A stretch of DNA of 13,877 nt from O2-02-FULL-42-9 sp038043025. Its GTDB lineage: Bacteria; Pseudomonadota; Gammaproteobacteria; UBA12402. The position numbers and the translations under genes are program-made. The notes under the pieces are model-generated. The model searched no databases and had not been told where the DNA came from. It worked only from the letters and a program-made list of their open reading frames with translations. Below are positions 7,650 through 13,877 of this stretch, piece by piece (positions within the stretch are counted from its first letter, which is position 1; each line of letters begins with the position of its first letter). The stretch lies in contig JBBTCW010000018.1 in the NCBI GenBank assembly GCA_038043025.1, positions 1-13,877 on the forward strand, given 5' to 3'.

Positions 7650-7686
7650 TGCCGGCACCTCATTAGAAGTGCCGGTATTCGTTTTT
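7650..7686 (+). terminator. terminator-like hairpin (possible attenuator) before dnaJ
   Basis: TGCCGGCAC (7650-7658) pairs with GTGCCGGTA (7669-7677) through nine pairs, one of them G-U, around a 10-base loop, and is followed by TTCG and five T residues. No convincing promoter is seen between it and dnaJ, so it probably ends only part of the dnaK transcript, lowering dnaJ output. The short T-run makes it weaker than the terminator at 5476. Confidence 0.6.
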
Positions 7687-7702
7687 GTAATAGGGAAAAA
7701 CC

Positions 7703-8863
7703 ATGTCACAGCAACAAGATTATTACGATATATTAGGTGTCGCGCGCAACGCCAGTGATGCCGAAATAAAAAAAGCTTTTCGTAAGTTGGCGATGAAGCA
7801 TCATCCTGATCGTAATGCAGGCAACAAACAATCTGAAGAAGAATTTAAAAAAATCAAAGAAGCCTATGATATTCTTTCTGATGCTGAAAAACGTAAAATG
7901 TACGATCAATTTGGTCATGCCGGCGTAAACCAGCAAGGATTTGGTGGTGGCGGTGGCCCGGGGATGAATGTTAATTTTGAAGATGTGTTTGGCGACATCG
8001 GCGATATTTTCGGCGATATTTTTGGGGGAGGGGGTCGTTCACGTGGTCGACGTCATGCCTCCGGTCAACCGGGCGCGCATTTGCGTTATGAGTTAACAAT
8101 TTCATTGGAAGAAGCCGTGTTTGGTGCAACACGCCAAATTAAAATTTCTACGCTAGCAAAATGTAAAACTTGTGATGGTTCCGGCGCTAAAAAAGGCAGT
8201 AAGCCGACAAAATGTTCCAAATGCGAAGGTGCCGGTCAAATTCGCGTGCAACAGGGTTTTTTTTCAATTCAACAAACTTGTCCAACCTGTCATGGTCGTG
8301 GGCAAATGATTGGTGATCCGTGTTCGGATTGTCATGGTCAAGGACGTACGCAACAAACCAAAACGTTGTCCGTAAAAATTCCTGTGGGCATTAACGCCGG
8401 CGATCGCATTCGTTTAACGGGCGAAGGGGAGGCGGGCACGCAAGGTGGGGCTGCGGGTGATTTATATGTCGAAATTAATGTTGAACCGCATGCATTATTT
8501 ACGCGTAAAGGTAATGATCTATATTGTGACGTACCTATTGATTTTACAATGGCGGCATTAGGTGGTGAATTGGATGTGCCGACACTGGAGGGACGCATTA
8601 AGTTGAAAATACCGCCCGAAACACAGACGGGCAAATCGTTTCGCTTGCGCGGAAAAGGTGTAAAATCAGTACGCGATGGTTTGAAAGGTGATATTTTCTG
8701 TCGTATCATGGTAGAAACACCGGTACGCTTAAAAGACACACAAAAGCAATTGTTGTTGGAGTTGCGCGAGCAATTGGATAAAGATGCCGTGGATCATCGC
8801 CCGCAAGCGCATGATTGGTTTAAGACTGTGAAACAGTTTTTTGATCAGTTTAAGAAGAACTAA
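7703..8863 (+). CDS. dnaJ: co-chaperone DnaJ (Hsp40)
   Basis: DnaJ delivers unfolded substrates to DnaK and stimulates its ATPase. The 386-residue product has all type I parts: J domain at 1-70 with the HPD tripeptide at 34-36, a Gly/Phe-rich linker at about 71-112 with repeated GDIFGDIFGGG, four CxxCxGxG zinc-binding repeats (CKTCDGSG 154-161, CSKCEGAG 171-178, CPTCHGRG 193-200, CSDCHGQG 207-214), and the C-terminal substrate-binding domains. The ATG at 7703 has AGGG at 7692-7695. It sits downstream of dnaK behind palindromic repeats and a terminator-like hairpin. greA follows after only 23 bases, whereas in Pseudomonas dapB, carA and carB lie between dnaJ and greA. Confidence 0.99.
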   Translation: MSQQQDYYDILGVARNASDAEIKKAFRKLAMKHHPDRNAGNKQSEEEFKKIKEAYDILSDAEKRKMYDQFGHAGVNQQGFGGGGGPGMNVNFEDVFGDIGDIFGDIFGGGGRSRGRRHASGQPGAHLRYELTISLEEAVFGATRQIKISTLAKCKTCDGSGAKKGSKPTKCSKCEGAGQIRVQQGFFSIQQTCPTCHGRGQMIGDPCSDCHGQGRTQQTKTLSVKIPVGINAGDRIRLTGEGEAGTQGGAAGDLYVEINVEPHALFTRKGNDLYCDVPIDFTMAALGGELDVPTLEGRIKLKIPPETQTGKSFRLRGKGVKSVRDGLKGDIFCRIMVETPVRLKDTQKQLLLELREQLDKDAVDHRPQAHDWFKTVKQFFDQFKKN

Positions 8864-8886
8864 ATATTTTTTATGAGGGACGACAC

Positions 8887-9363
8887 ATGGACAGAGTACC
8901 CATGACCGTAAAGGGTGAAGTGGCATTACGTGATGAATTGCAGCGATTAAAGCACGAGGATCGGCCTAATATTACGAAGGCGATTGCGGAAGCCAGAGCG
9001 CATGGTGATTTGAAAGAAAACGCGGAATACCATGCAGCACGCGAGCGGCAAAGTTTTATTGAGGGACGCATTCAAGATATCGAAAGCAAGTTATCGCGCG
9101 CACAGGTGATCGATATTACTAAAATCCCACGTCAAGGTCGCGTTGTGTTTGGTTCGACGGTTCAGTTATATAATGTGAATACGAGCGAAGAGGTGGCGTA
9201 TCACATTGTTGGCGAAGATGAAGCGGATATTTCAAAAAATAAAATTTCCATAAATTCACCGATCGCGCGTGGCCTGATTGGTAAATCAGAAGGTGATGAA
9301 GTCACTATTGTGACGCCAGGCGGCGACATTCATTATGAAGTGACGGAAGTTCAATATGTCTAA
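8887..9363 (+). CDS. greA: transcript cleavage factor GreA
   Basis: GreA enters the RNA polymerase secondary channel and triggers cleavage of backtracked RNA, rescuing stalled complexes. The 158 residues equal E. coli GreA. The N-terminal coiled coil carries the conserved HGDLKENAEYHAARE (residues 39-53), whose acidic D41 and E44 at the tip position the catalytic metal, and the C-terminal FKBP-like domain contains DEADISKNKISINSPIARGLIGK and TPGGDIHYEV. The ATG at 8887 has GAGG at 8875-8878. It starts 23 bases after dnaJ and its stop codon overlaps the rlmE start by one base (TAATG), so it is co-transcribed with rlmE and possibly with dnaJ. Confidence 0.98.
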   Translation: MDRVPMTVKGEVALRDELQRLKHEDRPNITKAIAEARAHGDLKENAEYHAARERQSFIEGRIQDIESKLSRAQVIDITKIPRQGRVVFGSTVQLYNVNTSEEVAYHIVGEDEADISKNKISINSPIARGLIGKSEGDEVTIVTPGGDIHYEVTEVQYV

Positions 9364-10004
9364 TGCCTCTTATTATGACAAAATCTAAAAGCAGTAAAAA
9401 CTGGCTCATCGAGCATTTCAAAGACGGCTATGTCAAACAAGCCAAAGAGGCGGGTTATCGCGCGCGGTCTGCATATAAATTATTGGAAATTCAGCAAAAA
9501 GATCATTTGATTCAGCCGGGGATGATCGTTGTTGATTTGGGTGCAGCACCAGGGGGATGGTCACAGGTGGCGGCTGCGTTGCTGAAAGGACAAGGCCAAG
9601 TGATCGCACTTGATATTTTGCCGATGGATCCCATTGGTGGTGTGGATTTTATTCAGGGTGATTTTACTGATCCTCAAGTTTTTGATGCGTTTTTGCATCG
9701 ATTGGAGGGGCGTCAGGTAGATTTAGTTTTATCCGATATGGCGCCCAATTTGAGTGGTATTTCGGTGACGGATCAGGCGAGATCGATTTATTTAGCGGAA
9801 TTGGCGTTAGATTTTGCTGGACGAGTGTTGAAGCCGGAGGGTAGGTTCTTGACCAAGGTTTTTCAAGGAGCCGGCTTGCCGGCTTACCGTAAGGCTTTGG
9901 AGGCGACATTTAAAAAAGTGGTGGTTCGCAAGCCAAAAGCATCACGTGATCGTTCTGCTGAGATTTATTTGTTGAGTGCCAAGAGCGAGCGGGCTGTAAA
10001 TTAG
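9363..10004 (+). CDS. rlmE: 23S rRNA (uridine 2552-2'-O)-methyltransferase RlmE (FtsJ/RrmJ)
   Basis: RlmE uses S-adenosylmethionine to methylate the ribose of U2552 in the A-loop of 23S rRNA, a late step in 50S assembly; in E. coli it is heat-inducible and lies before ftsH. The 213 residues contain the SAM-binding loop DLGAAPGGWSQ at 58-68, LPMDPIGGVDFIQGDF at 86-101, and the catalytic K-D-K-E tetrad at K39, D125, K165 and E200. The start overlaps the greA stop in TAATG, suggesting translational coupling. A second in-frame ATG at 9375 would give 209 residues, the E. coli length; neither start has a clear Shine-Dalgarno sequence, so the true start is open between the two. ftsH follows after 52 bases. 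Confidence 0.97.
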   Translation: MPLIMTKSKSSKNWLIEHFKDGYVKQAKEAGYRARSAYKLLEIQQKDHLIQPGMIVVDLGAAPGGWSQVAAALLKGQGQVIALDILPMDPIGGVDFIQGDFTDPQVFDAFLHRLEGRQVDLVLSDMAPNLSGISVTDQARSIYLAELALDFAGRVLKPEGRFLTKVFQGAGLPAYRKALEATFKKVVVRKPKASRDRSAEIYLLSAKSERAVN

Positions 10005-10056
10005 AGCCTGAGTTAGGTATTATAGAGCTTTATTCATCTGACCAGAGGGTAATACA

Positions 10057-11988
10057 TTGCGCAAAGATCTTATAAAAAACCTGTTATTATGGGTTGTCAT
10101 CGCGGTCATTTTATTTGCGATTTTTCATAACTTCGGTCCGCCAGATACGGCGGCTACTAGTAACAAGTTGAGTTACTCGCAATTTATGCGTGAAGTCCAA
10201 GATGGCAAAGTTTCGTCTGTGACGATCACCAATCAAAATATTACGGGAAAGACGCAGTCGAATCAGACGTTCAGTACGTATTTGCCAATGATAGATCAAG
10301 GCTTGTTACCACAGTTATTAAGTAAAGGAGTTGAAGTGCGCGGTAGTGCGCCTGAGCAACAAGGTCTTTTAGCACAGATATTTATTTCTTGGTTTCCCTT
10401 TTTGTTGTTGATTGGTTTATGGTGGTTTTTTATGCGCCAACAAATGGGTGGCGGGCGTGGCGGTGCGCTATCTTTTGGTCGTAGTCGTGCGCGTTTATTG
10501 AGCGATGGTCAAGTACGTATTACCTTTAAAGATGTGGCGGGCTGTGATGAAGCCAAGGAAGAAATTAGTGAACTCGTGGAATTCTTAAAAGACCCCGGTA
10601 AGTTTCAAAAATTAGGTGGTCGTGTGCCGCGCGGGGCATTATTAATTGGCGCACCGGGCACAGGCAAAACATTATTGGCGAGAGCGGTTGCGGGCGAAGC
10701 AAAAGTGCCCTTTTTTAGTATTTCAGGTTCAGATTTTGTGGAAATGTTTGTGGGTGTCGGCGCGTCACGCGTGCGTGATATGTTTGAACAGGCAAAGAAG
10801 CAAGCGCCCTGTATTATCTTTATTGACGAATTAGATGCGGTCGGTCGACATCGTGGCGCTGGTTTAGGTGGTGGGCATGATGAGCGCGAACAAACATTAA
10901 ATCAATTATTGGTTGAAATGGACGGTTTTGCGGGCAACGAAGGCGTCATTGTATTGGCCGCGACAAATAGACCCGATGTGTTAGATCCTGCGCTTTTGCG
11001 CCCGGGTCGGTTTGATCGACAAGTTATTGTGCCGTTACCCGATGTGCGCGGCCGAGAACAAATTTTAAAAGTCCATTTGAAGAAAGTGGCCGTGAGCAAA
11101 GATGTAAAAGTGAGCATTATTGCACGCGGAACACCGGGGTTGTCGGGTGCGGATTTAGCAAATTTAGTGAACGAGGCGGCATTATTGGCCGCGCGGATAA
11201 ATAAACGTTCTGTGCACATGGCTGAACTTGAAAAGGCAAAAGATAAAGTTTTAATGGGCACTGAGCGGCGTTCAATGGTGATGAGCGAAGAAGAAAAACA
11301 ATTAACCGCTTATCACGAAGCGGGACACACGATTGTTGGACGTTTGATGCCCGTGCATGATCCTGTTTATAAGGTCACCATTATCCCTCGTGGACGCGCA
11401 TTAGGAGTGACGATGTTTTTACCGGAAAAAGATCGTTACAGCATGTCGAAGGAGCGAATTGAATGTCAGATATCTAGCTTATTTGGTGGTCGTATCGCTG
11501 AGGCTTTAATATTTGGTCCTGATTGCATTACCACGGGCGCATCGAATGATATTCAGCGTGCAACCGAGTTAGCACGTAATATGGTGACGCAATGGGGTCT
11601 GTCTGACAATCTTGGGCCTGTTACGTATGGCGAAGATCAGGGAGAGATTTTCTTAGGCCAGTCTATGGTTATGAGACATAAAGAGCTTGCAGACGATACC
11701 GCCAAACAGATCGATAAAGAAATAAGGATGATTATTGATCGCAATTATAAGCGTGCTGAAAAAGTCTTAAAAGACCATCGCGATATTTTAGAAGCGATGT
11801 CAAAGGCGTTGATGAAATACGAGACGTTAGATAACGATCAGTTAGATGATCTTATGGTAGGTAAAGATCCAAAGCCACCAGCGGATTGGCATGACGACAA
11901 TAACCATGATGAAACAGAGTCGGAGGAATCAAAAGAGATGCCGGGTCATGACGAAAAGCAGTCGTCGATAAAAGATCACAAGGATTAA
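10057..11988 (+). CDS. ftsH: membrane ATP-dependent zinc metalloprotease FtsH
   Basis: FtsH is a hexameric inner-membrane AAA+ protease that removes damaged membrane proteins and, in E. coli, degrades sigma-32 and LpxC. The 643 residues show a first membrane segment at about 8-24, a short periplasmic domain, a second segment at about 108-126 (FISWFPFLLLIGLWWFF), Walker A GAPGTGKT at 198-205, Walker B FIDELD with D257-E258, the second region of homology at about 304-323, the zinc site HEAGH at 420-424 and the third ligand region GASNDIQRATE with D498. The C-terminal tail is rich in D and E. Translation starts at TTG; AGAGGG at 10044-10049 is well spaced, and the next in-frame ATG (residue 44) would remove the first membrane segment, so the TTG is preferred. 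glmM starts 7 bases after the stop. Confidence 0.98.
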   Translation: MRKDLIKNLLLWVVIAVILFAIFHNFGPPDTAATSNKLSYSQFMREVQDGKVSSVTITNQNITGKTQSNQTFSTYLPMIDQGLLPQLLSKGVEVRGSAPEQQGLLAQIFISWFPFLLLIGLWWFFMRQQMGGGRGGALSFGRSRARLLSDGQVRITFKDVAGCDEAKEEISELVEFLKDPGKFQKLGGRVPRGALLIGAPGTGKTLLARAVAGEAKVPFFSISGSDFVEMFVGVGASRVRDMFEQAKKQAPCIIFIDELDAVGRHRGAGLGGGHDEREQTLNQLLVEMDGFAGNEGVIVLAATNRPDVLDPALLRPGRFDRQVIVPLPDVRGREQILKVHLKKVAVSKDVKVSIIARGTPGLSGADLANLVNEAALLAARINKRSVHMAELEKAKDKVLMGTERRSMVMSEEEKQLTAYHEAGHTIVGRLMPVHDPVYKVTIIPRGRALGVTMFLPEKDRYSMSKERIECQISSLFGGRIAEALIFGPDCITTGASNDIQRATELARNMVTQWGLSDNLGPVTYGEDQGEIFLGQSMVMRHKELADDTAKQIDKEIRMIIDRNYKRAEKVLKDHRDILEAMSKALMKYETLDNDQLDDLMVGKDPKPPADWHDDNNHDETESEESKEMPGHDEKQSSIKDHKD

Positions 11989-11995
11989 AAAAAAC

Positions 11996-13354
11996 ATGTC
12001 AACAAAACGAAAATACTTTGGAACAGATGGTATTCGTGGCTGCGTGGGTGAAATGCCCATACGGCCGGATTTTATGTTGCGTTTTGGTTTTGTCTTTGGT
12101 TCGATGATTATGCAGGATCAGGCGATGCCAGCAAACGTGCTGATTGGCAGAGATTCACGTATTTCCGGCGGCATGTTAGAAGCAGCATTGACAGCGGGGT
12201 TGACTGCAGCAGGCGTCAATGTGGGCTCACTTGGCATATTGCCGACCCCCGGCATTGCATATTTGACGCGTATGATGAACGCGCAGGCGGGCATTGTTAT
12301 TAGTGCCTCGCATAATCCCTATCGGGATAACGGCATTAAGATTTTCACGAGTCAAGGTACAAAATTACCGGATGAAATAGAATTAGAAATCGAGCAGCGG
12401 CTGGAAAAGACCGAGCTGACTATGGCAACCCAACGATTGGGTAAGGTTTTTTCTGTTTCAGATGCAGCCGATCAATATATTTCATATTGCCAAAGTATTT
12501 TTCCGAGCGGATCTTCATTAGAGGGGTTAAAGCTCGTATTGGATTGTGCGAATGGTGCGAATTATCAAGTGGCTCCTGTGATCTTTTCAGAATTGGGTGC
12601 AGAGGTTGTGTTGATGGGCGATGAACCCGATGGATTTAATATTAATGAAAATTGTGGGACAACCTATATCGATGCTTTGCGAGAAAAAATGTTGGCAGAG
12701 CAAGCGGATGTGGGTATTGCATTTGATGGCGATGGTGATCGCGTTATATTAGTGGATTCTCGCGGTCGCGTTATAGATGGCGACGATGTGTTGTATATTA
12801 TGGCGCATTATCTGAAGCATAAAAATCGATTGATAGGTGGCATTGTGGGAACCGCGATGACAAATTTTGGTTTGGAACTTGCGCTTAAAAAAATGGGTAT
12901 TGAATTTGTGCGAGCACAAGTCGGTGATCGATATGTATTAAAAGAGCTGGCCGAGCGTAATTGGATGTTAGGTGGTGAAACATCGGGGCATGTTATTTGT
13001 TTAGATGTGGCGACGTCGGGCGATGGAATTATATCGGCATTACAAGTGTTGGCGGCGATGATTTGTTTTGATAAATCCTTAGACGAATTAACGCAAGGGT
13101 TGCAAAAATTGCCGCAAATTTTACTGAATGTGCGTACGCAAGAACGTATTGACTTGGAGGGCTCTTTGGATATTCAGACAGCGGTGAAGAAGGCTAACGC
13201 ACAGTTGAATGGCAAAGGTCGAGTGCTGTTGCGATTGTCTGGTACGGAACCTCTTGTGCGAGTGATGGTGGAGGGAGAAAACCTCAAACAAGTGCAAGCG
13301 ATTGCAAAAGAGCTTGTGGCTGCGGTGAAGATGTCTTGCCATATTGTGGTTTGA
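11996..13354 (+). CDS. glmM: phosphoglucosamine mutase GlmM
   Basis: GlmM interconverts glucosamine-6-phosphate and glucosamine-1-phosphate, feeding UDP-GlcNAc synthesis for peptidoglycan and lipopolysaccharide. The 452-residue protein has the substrate loop KYFGTDGIRG at 6-15, the active-site phosphoserine in SASHNP (S105), the metal-binding DGDGDR at 244-249, the sugar-binding GGETSGH at 326-332, and the phosphate-binding RLSGTEP at 413-419, so all four domains are intact. The ATG lies 7 bases after the ftsH stop; AAGGA sits inside the last ftsH codons, so the genes are tightly joined. In E. coli and Pseudomonas folP lies between ftsH and glmM and secG follows shortly after; here folP is absent from its usual place and repeats follow. 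The last residues (MSCHIVV) look slightly unusual. Confidence 0.98.
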   Translation: MSTKRKYFGTDGIRGCVGEMPIRPDFMLRFGFVFGSMIMQDQAMPANVLIGRDSRISGGMLEAALTAGLTAAGVNVGSLGILPTPGIAYLTRMMNAQAGIVISASHNPYRDNGIKIFTSQGTKLPDEIELEIEQRLEKTELTMATQRLGKVFSVSDAADQYISYCQSIFPSGSSLEGLKLVLDCANGANYQVAPVIFSELGAEVVLMGDEPDGFNINENCGTTYIDALREKMLAEQADVGIAFDGDGDRVILVDSRGRVIDGDDVLYIMAHYLKHKNRLIGGIVGTAMTNFGLELALKKMGIEFVRAQVGDRYVLKELAERNWMLGGETSGHVICLDVATSGDGIISALQVLAAMICFDKSLDELTQGLQKLPQILLNVRTQERIDLEGSLDIQTAVKKANAQLNGKGRVLLRLSGTEPLVRVMVEGENLKQVQAIAKELVAAVKMSCHIVV

Positions 13355-13398
13355 GAAATATGATCAATTATATACTTCGATTCATGAGATTTCTCCTC

Positions 13399-13415
13399 TC
13401 ACGCCGTTGGCGTGA
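13399..13415. repeat. hairpin TCACGCC/GGCGTGA
   Basis: A perfect 7-bp stem with loop GTT lies in a segment from GAGATTTCTCC (13386-13396) to CGAAATGAC (13420-13428), an arrangement typical of dispersed bacterial palindromes. A smaller hairpin CGTCG/CGACG follows at 13445-13457; read on the minus strand it precedes a run of eight T (13433-13440), a weak terminator shape with no gene to serve. Confidence 0.6.
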
Positions 13416-13469
13416 TCGTCGAAATGACATGCAAAAAAAACAGTCGTCGAAGCGACGTAAAAAAGAGCC

Positions 13470-13501
13470 GTCATCCCGGAAAATGCGAAGCATTTATCCA
13501 G
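13470..13501. repeat. GTCAT...ATCCAG palindromic unit with hairpin AAATGC/GCATTT
   Basis: The unit has the same ends (GTCATCCCGG, then TTATCCAG) as unit A of the dnaK-dnaJ spacer but its core is a different hairpin: AAATGC at 13481-13486 and GCATTT at 13490-13495 around GAA. Confidence 0.65.
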
Positions 13502-13507
13502 ACTTTC

Positions 13508-13534
13508 GTCATACCGGCGAAAGCCGGTATCCAG
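13508..13534. repeat. GTCAT...ATCCAG palindromic unit with GAAA tetraloop
   Basis: ATACCGGC (13511-13518) pairs perfectly with GCCGGTAT (13523-13530) around GAAA, a GNRA-type tetraloop if transcribed. The ends GTCAT and ATCCAG match the neighbouring units. A separate hairpin TAACGG/CCGTTA with loop TACT follows at 13551-13566. Confidence 0.8.
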
Positions 13535-13590
13535 TGATTATACATATAATTAACGGTACTCCGTTATCATAATCTTTAATATAAATTTTT

Positions 13591-13620
13591 CTGGATCCCG
13601 CGGTCGAGCCGCGGGATGAC
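13591..13620. repeat. CTGGAT...ATGAC palindromic unit
   Basis: A perfect 9-bp stem, ATCCCGCGG (13595-13603) and CCGCGGGAT (13609-13617), surrounds loop TCGAG. It is 27 of 30 identical to unit B at 7601-7630; two of the three differences are a paired swap in the stem (C:G against G:C) and the third is in the loop. It is inverted relative to 13508-13534, repeating the paired-unit layout of the dnaK-dnaJ spacer. Confidence 0.85.
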
Positions 13621-13635
13621 AAAACACTCGCCTCA

Positions 13636-13698
13636 GAGGACGCAAAGCGTTCATCCTCTCCATCCCTGGGATTGTCCTGCCTGGCCATCCATGGCCAG
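13636..13698. repeat. two further hairpins in the tail
   Basis: ACGC/GCGT around AAA (13640-13650), enclosed by GAGG/CCTC, is followed by a perfect 8-bp stem CTGGCCAT/ATGGCCAG with a two-base gap (13681-13698). They lie between the CTGGAT unit and the right copy of the 59-base repeat. Confidence 0.6.
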
Positions 13699-13704
13699 TC
13701 GTTC

Positions 13705-13767
13705 GCGCGACTGCGACATGCCACCGGCATGTCGGTTCGCGCTCACCCTCTGAGCTGAGTATTATAA
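13705..13767. repeat. palindromic dispersed repeat, right copy
   Basis: Positions 13709-13767 match 1-59 in direct orientation at 57 of 59 bases. The stem CGACATGCC (13714-13722) and GGCATGTCG (13726-13734) is perfect, and flanking GCGCGA (13705-13710) pairs with TCGCGC (13737-13742), extending the cruciform. GCTCA/TGAGC forms a second small hairpin. One mismatch against the left copy lies in the loop, the other outside the stems. Confidence 0.85.
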
Positions 13768-13774
13768 TAAATAA

Positions 13775-13795
13775 TCCCGTGGTCAAATCGTGGGA
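13775..13795 (+). repeat. diverged copy of the CCGCGG palindrome
   Basis: TCCCGTGG (13775-13782) and TCGTGGGA (13788-13795) with loop TCAAA resemble the core at 13595-13617, with C-to-T changes in both arms. As RNA from this strand all eight positions can still pair, three of them by G-U wobble. Confidence 0.55.
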
Positions 13796-13860
13796 CAAAA
13801 GCGTTGCTTTTTCTTCTCCCCTTTAACGTTCGCGCGCATATCGCCATGAGCTTGTGGTCA

Positions 13861-13877
13861 ATTGGCTTGGAGCCAAT
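13861..13877. repeat. perfect hairpin at the window end
   Basis: ATTGGCT and AGCCAAT form a perfect 7-bp stem with loop TGG that ends exactly at the last base. What follows is outside the window, so it could be a terminator or another repeat unit. Confidence 0.5.

Larger units (their letters stand above)
13355..13877. other. gene-free tail: mosaic of short palindromic repeats
   Basis: These 523 bases contain no convincing coding region. Small open frames exist on both strands (for example 13336-13572 plus, 13550-13798 minus) but they run across the repeats, have no family resemblance and no clear ribosome site. At least nine separate hairpins can be read directly, most with perfect stems, listed individually below. 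Some belong to families also seen at 1-59 and 7559-7630. The longest stretches with no structure I can name are about 13802-13860 and 13535-13550. No clear intrinsic terminator for glmM is visible on the plus strand, so the hairpins may mark its transcript end. Confidence 0.8.

Noticed and set aside
9995..10023. Possible promoter before ftsH (TGTAAA ... TATTAT)
   Set aside because: The -35 match is poor (three of six); not enough to support a call in the 52-base rlmE-ftsH gap.
13336..13572. 78-residue plus-strand frame after glmM
   Set aside because: It overlaps the glmM end and is read through palindromic repeats, with no ribosome site or family likeness.
13470..13767. CRISPR-like array of short repeats
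   Set aside because: Units differ in core sequence, alternate in orientation and lack regular spacers of constant length.
13509..13798. Two minus-strand frames of 73 and 82 residues in the tail
   Set aside because: They are translations of the repeat mosaic; the sequence is better explained by hairpins than by a protein.

Overview
The window is a compact piece of a gammaproteobacterial chromosome. It carries a conserved housekeeping block in the order recN, nadK (minus strand), then hrcA, grpE, an unrecognised gene, dnaK, dnaJ, greA, rlmE, ftsH and glmM (plus strand). nadK-recN diverging from a grpE operon is the arrangement in Escherichia coli, and dnaK-dnaJ...greA-rlmE-ftsH...glmM is the backbone known from Pseudomonas. 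In Pseudomonas, dapB, carA, carB, a yhbY-type gene and folP lie between these genes; here they are missing. This collapse, moderate AT richness, HrcA together with sigma-32-like promoters, and a eukaryote-like zinc finger gene suggest a host-associated member of the Legionellales/Coxiella-like lineages. That placement is an inference, not something the sequence proves.

Left part (1-2663): a palindromic repeat sits at the very start, followed by recN (DNA repair) and nadK (NADP synthesis) as a two-gene minus-strand operon. A 77-base divergent intergenic region separates nadK from hrcA and holds a plausible vegetative promoter for hrcA.

Heat-shock part (2664-8863): hrcA (repressor), grpE (nucleotide exchange), the unknown gene, dnaK and dnaJ. 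The unknown gene at 4400-5464 encodes 354 residues ending in a textbook C-x8-C-x5-C-x3-H (CCCH) zinc finger, a fold typical of eukaryotic RNA-binding proteins. It lies 25 bases after grpE, has its own strong Shine-Dalgarno sequence, and is followed by a perfect 15-bp-stem intrinsic terminator. A clear sigma-32-type promoter then restarts transcription for dnaK. It therefore appears to be expressed with hrcA-grpE. This is the most interesting object in the window. Between dnaK and dnaJ lie a pair of inverted palindromic repeats and a terminator-like hairpin that could lower dnaJ expression relative to dnaK.

Right part (8887-13354): greA (transcript cleavage factor), rlmE (23S rRNA 2'-O-methyltransferase), ftsH (membrane AAA protease, TTG start) and glmM (phosphoglucosamine mutase) are closely packed and probably largely co-transcribed. 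FtsH degrades sigma-32 in E. coli, so the window may hold both the chaperones and a protease that controls the heat-shock sigma factor.

Tail (13355-13877): no convincing gene. The region is a mosaic of short perfect hairpins belonging to dispersed palindromic repeat families. It includes a second copy of the repeat at position 1 (57 of 59 bases identical, same orientation) and copies of the dnaK-dnaJ spacer repeat that show compensatory base changes.
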